A stretch of DNA of 64,000 nt from Aquidulcibacter paucihalophilus (lineage in GTDB: Bacteria; Pseudomonadota; Alphaproteobacteria; Caulobacterales; Caulobacteraceae): contig CP127384.1 of assembly GCA_030285985.1 (NCBI GenBank), forward strand, positions 1 through 64,000, written 5' to 3'. The notes below the pieces were generated by a model. That model was not told the origin of the DNA. It did not search any database and saw nothing but the letters and a program-made list of their open reading frames with translations. The position numbers and the translations under genes were made by a program. Positions 8,399-16,092 of this stretch are shown here, in pieces (positions within the stretch are counted from its first letter, which is position 1; each line of letters starts with the position of its first letter).

Positions 8399-10117
8399 AT
8401 GGCCGGGCCCGTCCACTACGAAGTCTATATCCGCAAGACCGCGCCGGCCCCCTGGACCCTCCAGATGGCGACGGAGGATCGCACCCAGGCGGTCCAGAGC
8501 GCCGAAGACCTTCTTGCCGACAACCGCGCCGCCGCCGTGCGCGTGACCAAGGAGACGCTCGACCCGGACACGATGGAGTTCAACAGCGTCACCGTGCTCA
8601 CCCGCGGCGCGCCCGAGGTCCAGCGCAAGCGCGTCGTGCCCGAAGACCAGGCCGGACCGCGCTGCTCGGCACCACAGGATCTCTACACGCCGCACGCCCG
8701 TGAGACGATCGGCCGGGTGCTTGAGGACTGGCTGGGCCGCAATGGCGTCACCGCGTTCGAACTGCTGCACCGCCCCGACCTGGCCGAAAAGCTGGAAGCC
8801 TCGGGCGTCGAACTCCAGCACGCCATCCAGAAGATCGCCGTGCCCGAGAGTCAGGATGTGGGCCAGCCGGTCCACGACCTGATGCGGCACTATCAGAAAC
8901 TGTCGGACCAGACCGTGGAGCGCGTCGTCACGGCCGGACGGCGCAACCTCTTCCCCGGCCTCGAAGACTGTTCGATCGCCGACATCGCCCATCGCATGGC
9001 CGGCCAGCCCGATCGCGCCTTCATCATGGGTGGCGTTGTGTGCGGTGCCCTGAAGGGCCTGCGCGGCGGACGACCGCGTCTTGACCGGCTGATGGATCTC
9101 GCCGAGCGCGCGCCCGCCGACGGCGCCCCCCACGCCATGGTCATGGTGCCGATCGAACAGCTGCTGTGCGAAATGCTCGGCTCCCGGACCAGCCTGGCCG
9201 ACATTCTCGGGCCCTCGCTGGACCAGGGTGCCTCGCTCGCCGCCGTGGTTCGCATGGTGGCACCCCGCGAGATCAACGCCCTGATCGCCCAGGACCCCAA
9301 ACTGGCCATACAGGTGCCGGCCGTCGACGGCCCGGCGGCCCGGCTCGGCGCGCGGCTCGAGGCGGGCCAGTTCCCCCTGCTTTCGGCCGCCCTTGCCCGG
9401 ATGGTCCTGCGCGAGCTGATGAGCCCGCGCCGCCTGCGCCCCAGCGACGCCGCCGGCGAGATCGACATCCTCCGCACCCTGGCCATGGCCCTGACGGTCA
9501 CGGCCGGGCGACTGCTGACCCTCGATGAGGTCCAGACCGCGTTCAACGAACGGTCCAGGGCCATCGTCACCGCCGACTTCGTGGCCGCCTACGTAAAGGG
9601 CAGCGAAACCGTCGTGTGCGAGGCCGAGTCCCTGGCCCGGCTGTGCGAAAACGTCACCGGTACGGCCAACAAGCGGTCCGCGGCCCGCTGGCTGGCGGCC
9701 TGCGTCAGCTCACTGCGCTTCGAGAGCGAGATGCGCGCCCCGTCGGCCACCCAGACGGCGGCCCAGAAGCTGGGCGTTCTGGCCGGCCTGCAACGCTCCG
9801 TCCGCGTTTGCGGCCTGTCCGAACGGGACGATGCCGAGATCAACGCCGCCATCGGCACGGTGGGCGGGACGGTCGAGGCCGAGGCCCGGATCGTCATGAT
9901 GGTGGCCCGCTCACAGGCCCCCCTGCTGCAGAAGCTTTCCGTGCTGCTACGCCTCGCCGCGGGCGAGACGGCACCGCTGGGGCCCGCCGCCGACCGCGCC
10001 AAGGCCGAGGCCGTCAAACTCTTCCGCGCGCCCGAATCCCGCGGCGTCCTTTCGGCCGCGCCGGAAGCCCTCGCCCCGCTCAAGGGGCTGATGAAGGCCG
10101 CCGGCCTGGCTGCCTGA
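8399..10117 (+). CDS. Unrecognised 572-residue protein, divergent from chvI
   Basis: I do not recognise this family. The protein starts MAGPVHYEVYIRKTAPAPWT and its first 90 residues look like a small alpha/beta module (TLQMATEDRTQAVQSAEDLL...AVRVTKETLDPDTMEF). The rest is a long helical region rich in Ala and Leu with no signal peptide or transmembrane segment, so it is probably cytoplasmic. An uninterrupted frame, strong third-position GC and good stops support it as a real gene. Divergence from chvI hints at a regulatory link, nothing more. The start is the ATG spanning 8399-8401; the frame opens far upstream inside chvG but that part is antisense shadow. Confidence 0.8.
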   Translation: MAGPVHYEVYIRKTAPAPWTLQMATEDRTQAVQSAEDLLADNRAAAVRVTKETLDPDTMEFNSVTVLTRGAPEVQRKRVVPEDQAGPRCSAPQDLYTPHARETIGRVLEDWLGRNGVTAFELLHRPDLAEKLEASGVELQHAIQKIAVPESQDVGQPVHDLMRHYQKLSDQTVERVVTAGRRNLFPGLEDCSIADIAHRMAGQPDRAFIMGGVVCGALKGLRGGRPRLDRLMDLAERAPADGAPHAMVMVPIEQLLCEMLGSRTSLADILGPSLDQGASLAAVVRMVAPREINALIAQDPKLAIQVPAVDGPAARLGARLEAGQFPLLSAALARMVLRELMSPRRLRPSDAAGEIDILRTLAMALTVTAGRLLTLDEVQTAFNERSRAIVTADFVAAYVKGSETVVCEAESLARLCENVTGTANKRSAARWLAACVSSLRFESEMRAPSATQTAAQKLGVLAGLQRSVRVCGLSERDDAEINAAIGTVGGTVEAEARIVMMVARSQAPLLQKLSVLLRLAAGETAPLGPAADRAKAEAVKLFRAPESRGVLSAAPEALAPLKGLMKAAGLAA

Positions 10118-10456
10118 TCAGTCGAAAATGTCGAAGATGCTGTCGCGCTTCTTCTTCTTGTAGCGGTAGTCGTCGTCGTCGCGGCTGCGATAGCGCTCGT
10201 CGCGATAGGCGGGCTGACCGCCCCAGGGCTGCTGCGGCGGCTGTTGCGGCGGATAGGGCTGGGCCTGCGGCTGCGGTGCCGGCGCGGCCTGGGGCGCGGA
10301 GGCCCGGCCGTCCTGCATCGCCGAATCCATCAGCTTCTCCAGCTCGCCCCGGTCCAGCCAGACGCCGCGGCAGGTCGGGCACATGTCGAACTGCACGCCA
10401 CCCCGTTCCAGCGTCTGCATGGCGGCGTTGTCATTGGGGCACATCAGCAAGGGCAT
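10118..10456 (-). CDS. zf-TFIIB zinc-ribbon protein
   Basis: A 112-residue protein with an N-terminal zf-TFIIB domain: Cys6 in LMCPND, then Cys26 and Cys29 in FDMCPTCRGVWLDRGELEKLM. The second ligand of the usual first CxxC is Asp here (CPND). A Pro/Gln/Ala-rich linker and a basic patch (YKKKKRDS) lead to the C-terminal SIFDIFD, a tail I have seen in relatives and a possible partner-binding peptide. Role unknown; family members are small cytoplasmic proteins. Confidence 0.85.
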   Translation of the reverse strand: MPLLMCPNDNAAMQTLERGGVQFDMCPTCRGVWLDRGELEKLMDSAMQDGRASAPQAAPAPQPQAQPYPPQQPPQQPWGGQPAYRDERYRSRDDDDYRYKKKKRDSIFDIFD

Positions 10457-10543
10457 CGGTGTCTCCTGTTCAGTCCAGAGGTACAGCTAGGGGGCCGCAC
10501 CGGTTCCGCCAACGCGGCGATCCGCCGCGCGGTCGCGCGGCCC

Positions 10544-12409
10544 TCAGCCCGGCGAACCGCCGCCGGCCGCGATCCAGGCGTCGACCTGGTCCTCCAGCAC
10601 ATCCAGCGGCACCGACCCCGAACCCAGCACCACCGCGTGGAAGTCCCGGATATCGAACCGGTCTCCGAGCGCCGCCTGCGCCCGCGCCCGCAGCTCCATG
10701 ATCTTCAGCTCGCCGATCTTGTAGCTGGTCGCCTGTCCCGGATTGGTCAGATAGCGCTCGACCTCCTTGACGATGTCGCGCTCGCTCAGCAGCGAGTTCT
10801 GGCGGAAATAGTCGATCGCCTGTTCACGGCTCCAGCGTTTGGCGTGCAGCCCCGTATCGGTCACCAGCCGCACCGCCCGCCACAGCTCGGTCGAGAGACG
10901 GCCGAAGTCGGAATACGGGTCCTCATAGAAGCCCATCTCCTTGCCCAGCCGCTCGGCGTACAGCCCCCAGCCCTCGGCATAGGCCCCGTAGCCGCCGAAC
11001 CGGCGGAAGCGCGGCAGCCCCTCCATCTCCTGGGCATAGGCGATCTGGAAATGGTGGCCCGGCGCGCCCTCGTGATAGCTGATGCCCTCGATCTGGGGCT
11101 TCAGCACCTGGGTCATGTCCGACAGATTGACGTAGTAGATGCCCGGCCGCGACCCGTCCGGGGCGGGCGAGTTGTAGAAGGCGATGGACGCCGTCGCCTC
11201 GCGCCAGGGCTCGACCGCCCGCACCTCCAGCGCCGATTCCGGCAGGTCGCTGAAATACCGCGGGGCCGCCGCCATCACCTGGGCGATGAAGGCACGGGCG
11301 TCCGTCAGATACGCCTCCTTGCCCTCCGGCGTGTTCGGATACTGGAACCGCGGATCGGTCTTCAGATAGGCGAACATGTCCTGCAGCGAACCGGTGAAGC
11401 CGACCCGGGTCATGATCGTCTGCATCTCGCCCTGCAGCCGCGCCACCTCGGCCAGGCCGATCTCGTGGATCTGGTCCGCGGTCAGGTCGGTGGTGGTCGA
11501 GAGCTGCAGGCGGGCGTTGTAGAAGGCCTCGCCCTCGGGCAGCCGCCACACCCCGCCCGCATTGTCCGGCATGGCCTCGGCCTGCGCCCCGACCTCGGTC
11601 AGGGCCACCAGAACGCCCTGATAGCCGCGCCGCCACGGGCCGGTCAGCGCCGCCCGCCCCTCGGCCAGCAGCCGTTCCTTCGTCGCGGCGTCCGCGTCCA
11701 GGGCCCCGACCTTGCGCTGGAAATCGGCCCAGACCGGATTGTCGGCCCCGTCATCGAACGGCGCCCCCGCGATGATCGCACCCGTATTGGCGATCGTCGG
11801 CGCGAACACGAACGCCGGCGAGATCACCCCCGCCGCCGCACGGCTGCGCAGCGTCGCCGAAATCTCGCCCATCACCCGCTCGGCCTCGACCAGCCGCGCC
11901 ACATAGGCCTCGGCGTCCGACACGCTGGTGACGCGGTGGTTGTTGATCATGAACACCGGCAGGCCCGTGGTCGGATTGCCGTTGGCCGCAAACTGATAGC
12001 CCCAGTCCCGCCAGCGGTTCGACAGGCGCGCCTGCTCCACCCCGTATTCGAACAGCCGCCACGACAGCCGGCTCTCGTCGCTCAGGGTCCGCGGATTGAA
12101 CTGGTCGTTCAGCTGCAACAGCTGCCGCTCGGCCAGGGCCAGCGACCGCGCCGCCGCCGCCTCGGTGTTGTCGTCCAGTTTGTCGTAATCGGTCTTGAGC
12201 CCCAACGACGTCATCTGCTGCGGCGACAGGGCGATCCGCTCCTGGAAGGCCTGCTCAAAGAAGGCGGCCAGCCGGGCATCCTCGCTCTGCGCGGCGGCGG
12301 CGGGTGCCGCATGGCCCGCATGTCCGGCGTGAGGATCCTGCGCCGCCGCAGCGGAAGCCCCCGCCGTCAGGGCAAGGACGGCGACGGACGAGACGAGCAG
12401 ACGACGCAT
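10544..12409 (-). CDS. DUF885 family secreted zinc metallopeptidase-like protein
   Basis: A 621-residue protein with a signal peptide (MRRLLVSSVAVLALTAGASA, cleavage near AAAQDPH) and a His-rich linker HAGHAGH. The body matches DUF885: the putative zinc motif is ISYHEGAPGHHFQIAYAQE, followed by RRFGGYGAYAEGWGLYAE. Such proteins are predicted periplasmic peptidases of unknown substrate. The ATG at 12409 follows a GGGGG Shine-Dalgarno and gives the signal peptide; the frame extends to 12466 without one. Confidence 0.9.
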   Translation of the reverse strand: MRRLLVSSVAVLALTAGASAAAAQDPHAGHAGHAAPAAAAQSEDARLAAFFEQAFQERIALSPQQMTSLGLKTDYDKLDDNTEAAAARSLALAERQLLQLNDQFNPRTLSDESRLSWRLFEYGVEQARLSNRWRDWGYQFAANGNPTTGLPVFMINNHRVTSVSDAEAYVARLVEAERVMGEISATLRSRAAAGVISPAFVFAPTIANTGAIIAGAPFDDGADNPVWADFQRKVGALDADAATKERLLAEGRAALTGPWRRGYQGVLVALTEVGAQAEAMPDNAGGVWRLPEGEAFYNARLQLSTTTDLTADQIHEIGLAEVARLQGEMQTIMTRVGFTGSLQDMFAYLKTDPRFQYPNTPEGKEAYLTDARAFIAQVMAAAPRYFSDLPESALEVRAVEPWREATASIAFYNSPAPDGSRPGIYYVNLSDMTQVLKPQIEGISYHEGAPGHHFQIAYAQEMEGLPRFRRFGGYGAYAEGWGLYAERLGKEMGFYEDPYSDFGRLSTELWRAVRLVTDTGLHAKRWSREQAIDYFRQNSLLSERDIVKEVERYLTNPGQATSYKIGELKIMELRARAQAALGDRFDIRDFHAVVLGSGSVPLDVLEDQVDAWIAAGGGSPG

Positions 12410-12763
12410 GGGAACCCCCGGAAACACTGAGGCCGCGACCATCCCCGAGCGAGGGCCGGGGCGCAAGGGATCGAAACATCAGAGCCCCTATCTTCCCGCC
12501 CCGTATAATCTCGCCCCGCCCGACCCTGTTTTCGCCCTTCCCGACCCGCGTCGCCGGAAATCAGCCAGCGCCCTTCCCGACGGCGGTAAAATGATCCCGT
12601 CGTCCTTCCGAAAGGGCGGCACGGGTCTTTGACAACAGGGTTTCACGGCGGCTCCGGCGCAGGAGCGGTCGACAGGCAAGGTCAGCGGAATCGGGCTGGG
12701 CCCGCGCAACTCCGGAGCAGCGTCACGGCTTTCCGGGACACGGTGTCTTCTCGCCCCCTGGGC
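12410..12763. other. Non-coding gap with no clear content
   Basis: These 354 bases separate the DUF885 gene from the lipoprotein gene at 12764. Short frames run through it on both strands but none has a convincing ribosome site or protein-like composition. An imperfect hairpin (CCCGT...ACGGG, about 12597-12626, followed by TCTTT) could end transcription on the + strand, though no + strand gene is nearby. It should also hold the promoter of the DUF885 gene; I cannot place it. Confidence 0.5.
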
Positions 12764-13390
12764 CTAGAATTCCCGCCAGCTGTCGCCCGGGTCGCGCTGG
12801 CCGGGGTCGATGCGCTGCTGGCCCCAGGCCACGATCATCAGCAGCTTGTGGCTGCGGATGCGGAATTCGCCGGTCATGGGCAGGACGGCACCGAGGGGCG
12901 CACCGGTCTTCGGGTCGTAGAGGAAGCCCGAGAACTCCGCCACGCCGACCCGGTCGCGGCGGCTGTAGATCGAAAGCTCGGGGATGGAGACCACGTTGAA
13001 GCTGTCGTTGATGGGCACCCGCATGTCGGGCAGGCCAAAGACGCGGCGCATCTGCTCCAGCGACAGGGCCCCGGCGCGCAGCTCGAACACGGCGTCGGCC
13101 TCGGCCTTCGATGAGGCGAGGGCGTAGCCGGCGTCGGACAGGGCGTTGCGGATCGCGCTGACGGCATAGGCCGCGTTCTCGGCCCGGAACCAGGTGTCGT
13201 CGACGAAGACGCGCGACCCGGCCGGGATCGGCAGGGTCAGGCCCTCGACGGCGCGATCGGCGGCGCGGGCCACCAGCAGCTGTTCCGTGGCGGTGCGCGC
13301 CGGATAGGTCTCGGAGGTCGAGGCGCAGGCCCCGAGCGACGTCAGGCCCAGCAGGGCCAATGCCACGATCGGAAACGCTTTCAAGGTCAC
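12764..13390 (-). CDS. Hypothetical outer-membrane-type lipoprotein
   Basis: A 208-residue protein with a lipoprotein signal: hydrophobic core IVALALLGLTSL and lipobox LGAC at about residue 22. The mature part contains VDDTWFRAENAAYAVSAIRNALSDAGYAL and a conserved-looking core of beta strands; it resembles a family of small Caulobacterales lipoproteins (I think DUF6655, not certain). It is co-transcribed with the upstream glyoxalase gene, overlapping it by 4 bases. Confidence 0.75.
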   Translation of the reverse strand: MTLKAFPIVALALLGLTSLGACASTSETYPARTATEQLLVARAADRAVEGLTLPIPAGSRVFVDDTWFRAENAAYAVSAIRNALSDAGYALASSKAEADAVFELRAGALSLEQMRRVFGLPDMRVPINDSFNVVSIPELSIYSRRDRVGVAEFSGFLYDPKTGAPLGAVLPMTGEFRIRSHKLLMIVAWGQQRIDPGQRDPGDSWREF

Positions 13391-13833
13391 CAGCTCCCGG
13401 TGTTGGGCATGGAGACCCAGGGCTCGGCGGGTGCCAGAGGGGCACCCTCCTGCAGCAGTTCGATGGAGATCCCGTCCGGCGACCGGACAAAGGCCATGCG
13501 GCCGTCGCGCGGCGGGCGGTTGATGACCACGCCGCCATCCATCAGCCTTTGGCAGGCGGCATGGATGTCGCCGACCTTGTAGGCCAGGTGGCCGAAATTG
13601 CGGCCGCCCTGATAGGGCTGGGGGTCCGGATCCCAGTTGAAGGTCAGCTCGACCTCGGGTGACCGGTCCGCATCCGATCGATCCCGGTCCGCGGGCGCGG
13701 CGAGGAAGACCAGGGTGAAGCGTCCGGCCTCATTCTCCATGCGCCGCATCTCCTCGAGACCCAGCAGGTCGCAGTAGAAACGCAGCGAGGCGTCGAGGTC
13801 GGTCACACGGACCATGGTGTGCAGATAGCGCAT
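13387..13833 (-). CDS. gloA: Lactoylglutathione lyase (glyoxalase I)
   Basis: A 148-residue VOC-fold metalloenzyme that turns the methylglyoxal-glutathione hemithioacetal into S-lactoylglutathione. Expected metal ligands are visible: His5 (MRYLHTMVRV), Glu in EVELTFNWD, His in NFGHLAYKV and Glu in SIELLQEG. GRFTLVFLA and DGISIELLQ are family signatures. Length and the four ligands argue for the genuine nickel-type enzyme rather than a generic VOC protein. It overlaps the lipoprotein gene downstream by 4 bases. Confidence 0.93.
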   Translation of the reverse strand: MRYLHTMVRVTDLDASLRFYCDLLGLEEMRRMENEAGRFTLVFLAAPADRDRSDADRSPEVELTFNWDPDPQPYQGGRNFGHLAYKVGDIHAACQRLMDGGVVINRPPRDGRMAFVRSPDGISIELLQEGAPLAPAEPWVSMPNTGSW

Positions 13834-13973
13834 GAGGAATTCCGTCCTGGGGAGAGGCGGGAGGCGGCCTCTATAGCGACCCTTCGCCGCGACCGCGACT
13901 CACGGAGGGTTTCTGCGGGTGCGCGCGCCGCTCCGGCCTGCTAGACGCGACGTTCGGCCTTTCCGGGACATCC

Positions 13974-14549
13974 ATGCTTCGCAAGCTCTACGACTGGGTC
14001 TTCGCCCTCGCCCGCAGCAAACACGCCACGCCCGCTCTGGCCGTGGTGTCCTTCACCGAAAGCTCCTTCTTCCCCATCCCGCCCGACGTCATGCTCGGGC
14101 CGATGATCCTGGCGCGGCCGGACCGCGCCTATTTCTACGCCGGGGTCTGCACGGTCGCCTCGGTCCTGGGTGCCATGCTGGGCTACGCCATCGGCTATTT
14201 CCTGACCGACGTCGGGATGATGATCCTGGCCTGGCTGGGCAAGGCCGACACCTTCGAGGCGTCCAAGGCCCTGTTCCAGCAGCACGGGGCCTGGGTGATC
14301 CTGATCAAGGGTCTGACGCCGATCCCGTTCAAGCTGATCACCATCGCCTCGGGCATCTTCCAGTTCAACTTCCCGCTCTTCGTGGCCCTCTGCGCCGTGA
14401 CCCGCGGCGGCCGCTTCTTCGCCGAGGCCTTCGTGCTCAAGCGCTGGGGTCCGGCCATGCTGGAAATGGTCGAGAAGCGGCTGGCGATGTGGAGCATCAT
14501 CGGTATCGTGGTGCTCGTCGCCGCCTTTGCCGCGGTGAAGCTGCTCTGA
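13974..14549 (+). CDS. YqaA/DedA-like membrane protein (VTT domain)
   Basis: A 191-residue protein of the VTT/DedA superfamily, YqaA branch, with about four hydrophobic segments. The family pattern is clear: SFTESSFFPIPPDVMLGPM near the N-terminus, then LGAMLGYAIGYFL and the re-entrant motif LIKGLTPIPFKLITIASG. DedA-like proteins act in the cytoplasmic membrane and are linked to lipid scrambling or ion balance. It is followed by dsbB on the same strand. Confidence 0.9.
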   Translation: MLRKLYDWVFALARSKHATPALAVVSFTESSFFPIPPDVMLGPMILARPDRAYFYAGVCTVASVLGAMLGYAIGYFLTDVGMMILAWLGKADTFEASKALFQQHGAWVILIKGLTPIPFKLITIASGIFQFNFPLFVALCAVTRGGRFFAEAFVLKRWGPAMLEMVEKRLAMWSIIGIVVLVAAFAAVKLL

Positions 14550-14601
14550 TCGGGCGAGCCTCATCGACGCGGCGCTCCGGCCCCGCTATGAACGTCGTCC
14601 G

Positions 14602-15135
14602 ATGGTAGGCCTGTATCGACTCCTGACGCGGTGGTGGACCGCCTTTGCCCTGGCGGCCTCGCTGGCCCTGCTGGGCGCAGCGCATGCGTTCGAGCGCTTC
14701 GGCGGCCTCGCGCCCTGCAACCTCTGCCTCAAGCAGCGCGAGGTCTACTGGGGTGCCGTCGCCATCGCCCTGGTCGCCACGCTCTGGCACGTGATCAGCC
14801 GGGGCAGCCGCGGCACGCCGCGCATCGCCGCCTTCCTGCTGGCCGTCGTCTTCGCCACCGGCACGATCACCGCCGTCTTCCACATGGGCGGCGAGATGAA
14901 ATGGTGGGACCTGCCCGCGACCTGTTCCGGCGGCGGCGACATCAACCTCGAAAGCCTCGCGGCCCTCGCCCTGGGCACCGGCCCGGTCGAGAAGGTCGTC
15001 ATGTGCGACGCGGTGACGTGGCGCTTCCTCGGCCTGTCCATGGCAGGGTGGAACGCCCTGATCTCGGCCGCCTTGGCCGTGTTCAGCCTTCTCGCCGCCA
15101 AGAGGCCCAAGGATGCCAGAGCCCCTCGCAACTGA
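14602..15135 (+). CDS. dsbB: Disulfide bond formation protein DsbB
   Basis: A 177-residue four-helix inner-membrane oxidoreductase that reoxidises DsbA using quinone. The first redox pair is Cys39/Cys42 (APCNLCLKQREVYW), the second is Cys in LPATCSGG and Cys in KVVMCDAV. The QR after CNLC matches the quinone-contacting arginine. No strong ribosome site precedes the ATG; a six-codon frame beginning at 14588 overlaps the start. The 3' end overlaps coq7 by 23 bases, so the two are coupled. Confidence 0.92.
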   Translation: MVGLYRLLTRWWTAFALAASLALLGAAHAFERFGGLAPCNLCLKQREVYWGAVAIALVATLWHVISRGSRGTPRIAAFLLAVVFATGTITAVFHMGGEMKWWDLPATCSGGGDINLESLAALALGTGPVEKVVMCDAVTWRFLGLSMAGWNALISAALAVFSLLAAKRPKDARAPRN

Positions 15136-15721
15136 GGCCCCGGAAACGGACACGGCGGACAACCGCCGTATTCCGCTGCCCCGGCCCGGCCGCGGCGCCA
15201 GCCAGCGCCGCAGGGCGGAAATCCTGCGCGTCGATCACGCCGGTGAGTACGCCGCGGTCCACATCTACCGCGCCCAGCGCGCCGTCTTCGAGGGTCGCGC
15301 CGGCCACGAGGCCGTCGCCTCTGACATGGGCGAGATGCAGGCCCAGGAGGCCGTCCACCTCGCCCGCTTCGACGCCCTGCTGAACGCCGAGCGGGTGCGT
15401 CCCACGGTGATGACCCCGGTCTGGCGACTGGCCGCCCTCGCCCTGGGCACCGGTACGGCCCTGATGGGCGAGAAGGCCGCCCACGCCTGCACCGAGGCGG
15501 TCGAGAGCGTGATCGAGGAACATTACGCCGACCAGATCGCCGAGCTGAAAGACCGCGACCCGGCCCTGGCCGCCGAACTGTCGGCCTTCCGCGATGAGGA
15601 ACTGGCCCACCACGACCACGCCGTCGCCCACGGCAGCCGGGAGGCCCCGGGCTACGACCTGCTCAGTGCGGTGATCAAGGCAGGCTGCCGGGCCGCCATC
15701 CGGATCAGCGAGCGCGTCTGA
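15113..15721 (+). CDS. coq7: 3-demethoxyubiquinol 3-hydroxylase (COQ7)
   Basis: A 202-residue di-iron carboxylate enzyme performing the last ring hydroxylation in ubiquinone synthesis. The iron ligands are seen as repeated E/ExxH motifs: VDHAGEYAAVHIY, MQAQEAVHLARF, TEAVESVIEEHY and FRDEELAHHDHAV. Alphaproteobacteria often use Coq7 instead of UbiF, which fits. An extended polar N-terminus of about 35 residues precedes the core. An AAGG ribosome site lies just before the ATG within the dsbB 3' end. Confidence 0.94.
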   Translation: MPEPLATEAPETDTADNRRIPLPRPGRGASQRRRAEILRVDHAGEYAAVHIYRAQRAVFEGRAGHEAVASDMGEMQAQEAVHLARFDALLNAERVRPTVMTPVWRLAALALGTGTALMGEKAAHACTEAVESVIEEHYADQIAELKDRDPALAAELSAFRDEELAHHDHAVAHGSREAPGYDLLSAVIKAGCRAAIRISERV

Positions 15722-15788
15722 TCTCGCGCCGGGGTTGCGACTTCAGCCCCGTCCGGCATTATGCGGCCAAAGCCCCCAGGAGTTCCCG

Positions 15789-16073
15789 GTGTTGTTTCCC
15801 GCTGTTCTGATCGCTTCCGTCGCCTTGCTCCAGCAGGCCCCCGCCGCTGCGCCGGCCCAGCCCGCGACGGGACCCACGGTCGCGGCCGCCCCCGCATCCG
15901 GTGCCGCCCGACCGGCTGCAGAGACCGCCCAGGTCTGCCGGACCGAGGCGGTCACCGGCTCGCGCTTCGGCCGCCGCGTCTGCCGCAGCGCGGTCCAGAC
16001 TGATGAAGATCGCGCCGCCAGCCGCGAGATGCTGCGCCAGATGCAGGGCGCGCGGGTCCCGCCTTCGGGCTGA
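15789..16073 (+). CDS. Small secreted protein, VCR-motif family (GTG start)
   Basis: A 94-residue exported protein. I place the start at GTG 15789, preceded by AGGAG six bases upstream; the residues after it (LFPAVLIASVALLQQAPAAA) form a signal peptide, whereas the frame's earlier start adds a non-signal leader. The mature C-terminal half, AQVCRTEAVTGSRFGRRVCR followed by a charged helix (DEDRAASREMLRQMQG), is a pattern I have seen in small hypothetical proteins of Caulobacterales and Sphingomonadales; function is unknown. Two cysteines could form a disulfide. Confidence 0.75.
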   Translation: MLFPAVLIASVALLQQAPAAAPAQPATGPTVAAAPASGAARPAAETAQVCRTEAVTGSRFGRRVCRSAVQTDEDRAASREMLRQMQGARVPPSG

Positions 16074-16092
16074 CTCCGGAAGGAACTCCGCC

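Noticed and set aside
10244..12430. A 728-codon open frame on the + strand opposite the DUF885 gene
   Set aside because: It is the antisense shadow of a strong minus-strand gene; composition is Arg/Gly/His-rich with no domain, typical of reverse-frame reading in high-GC DNA.
14588..14608. Six-codon frame MNVVRW overlapping the dsbB start, as a leader peptide
   Set aside because: No ribosome site and no attenuator-like structure; chance overlap is likely.
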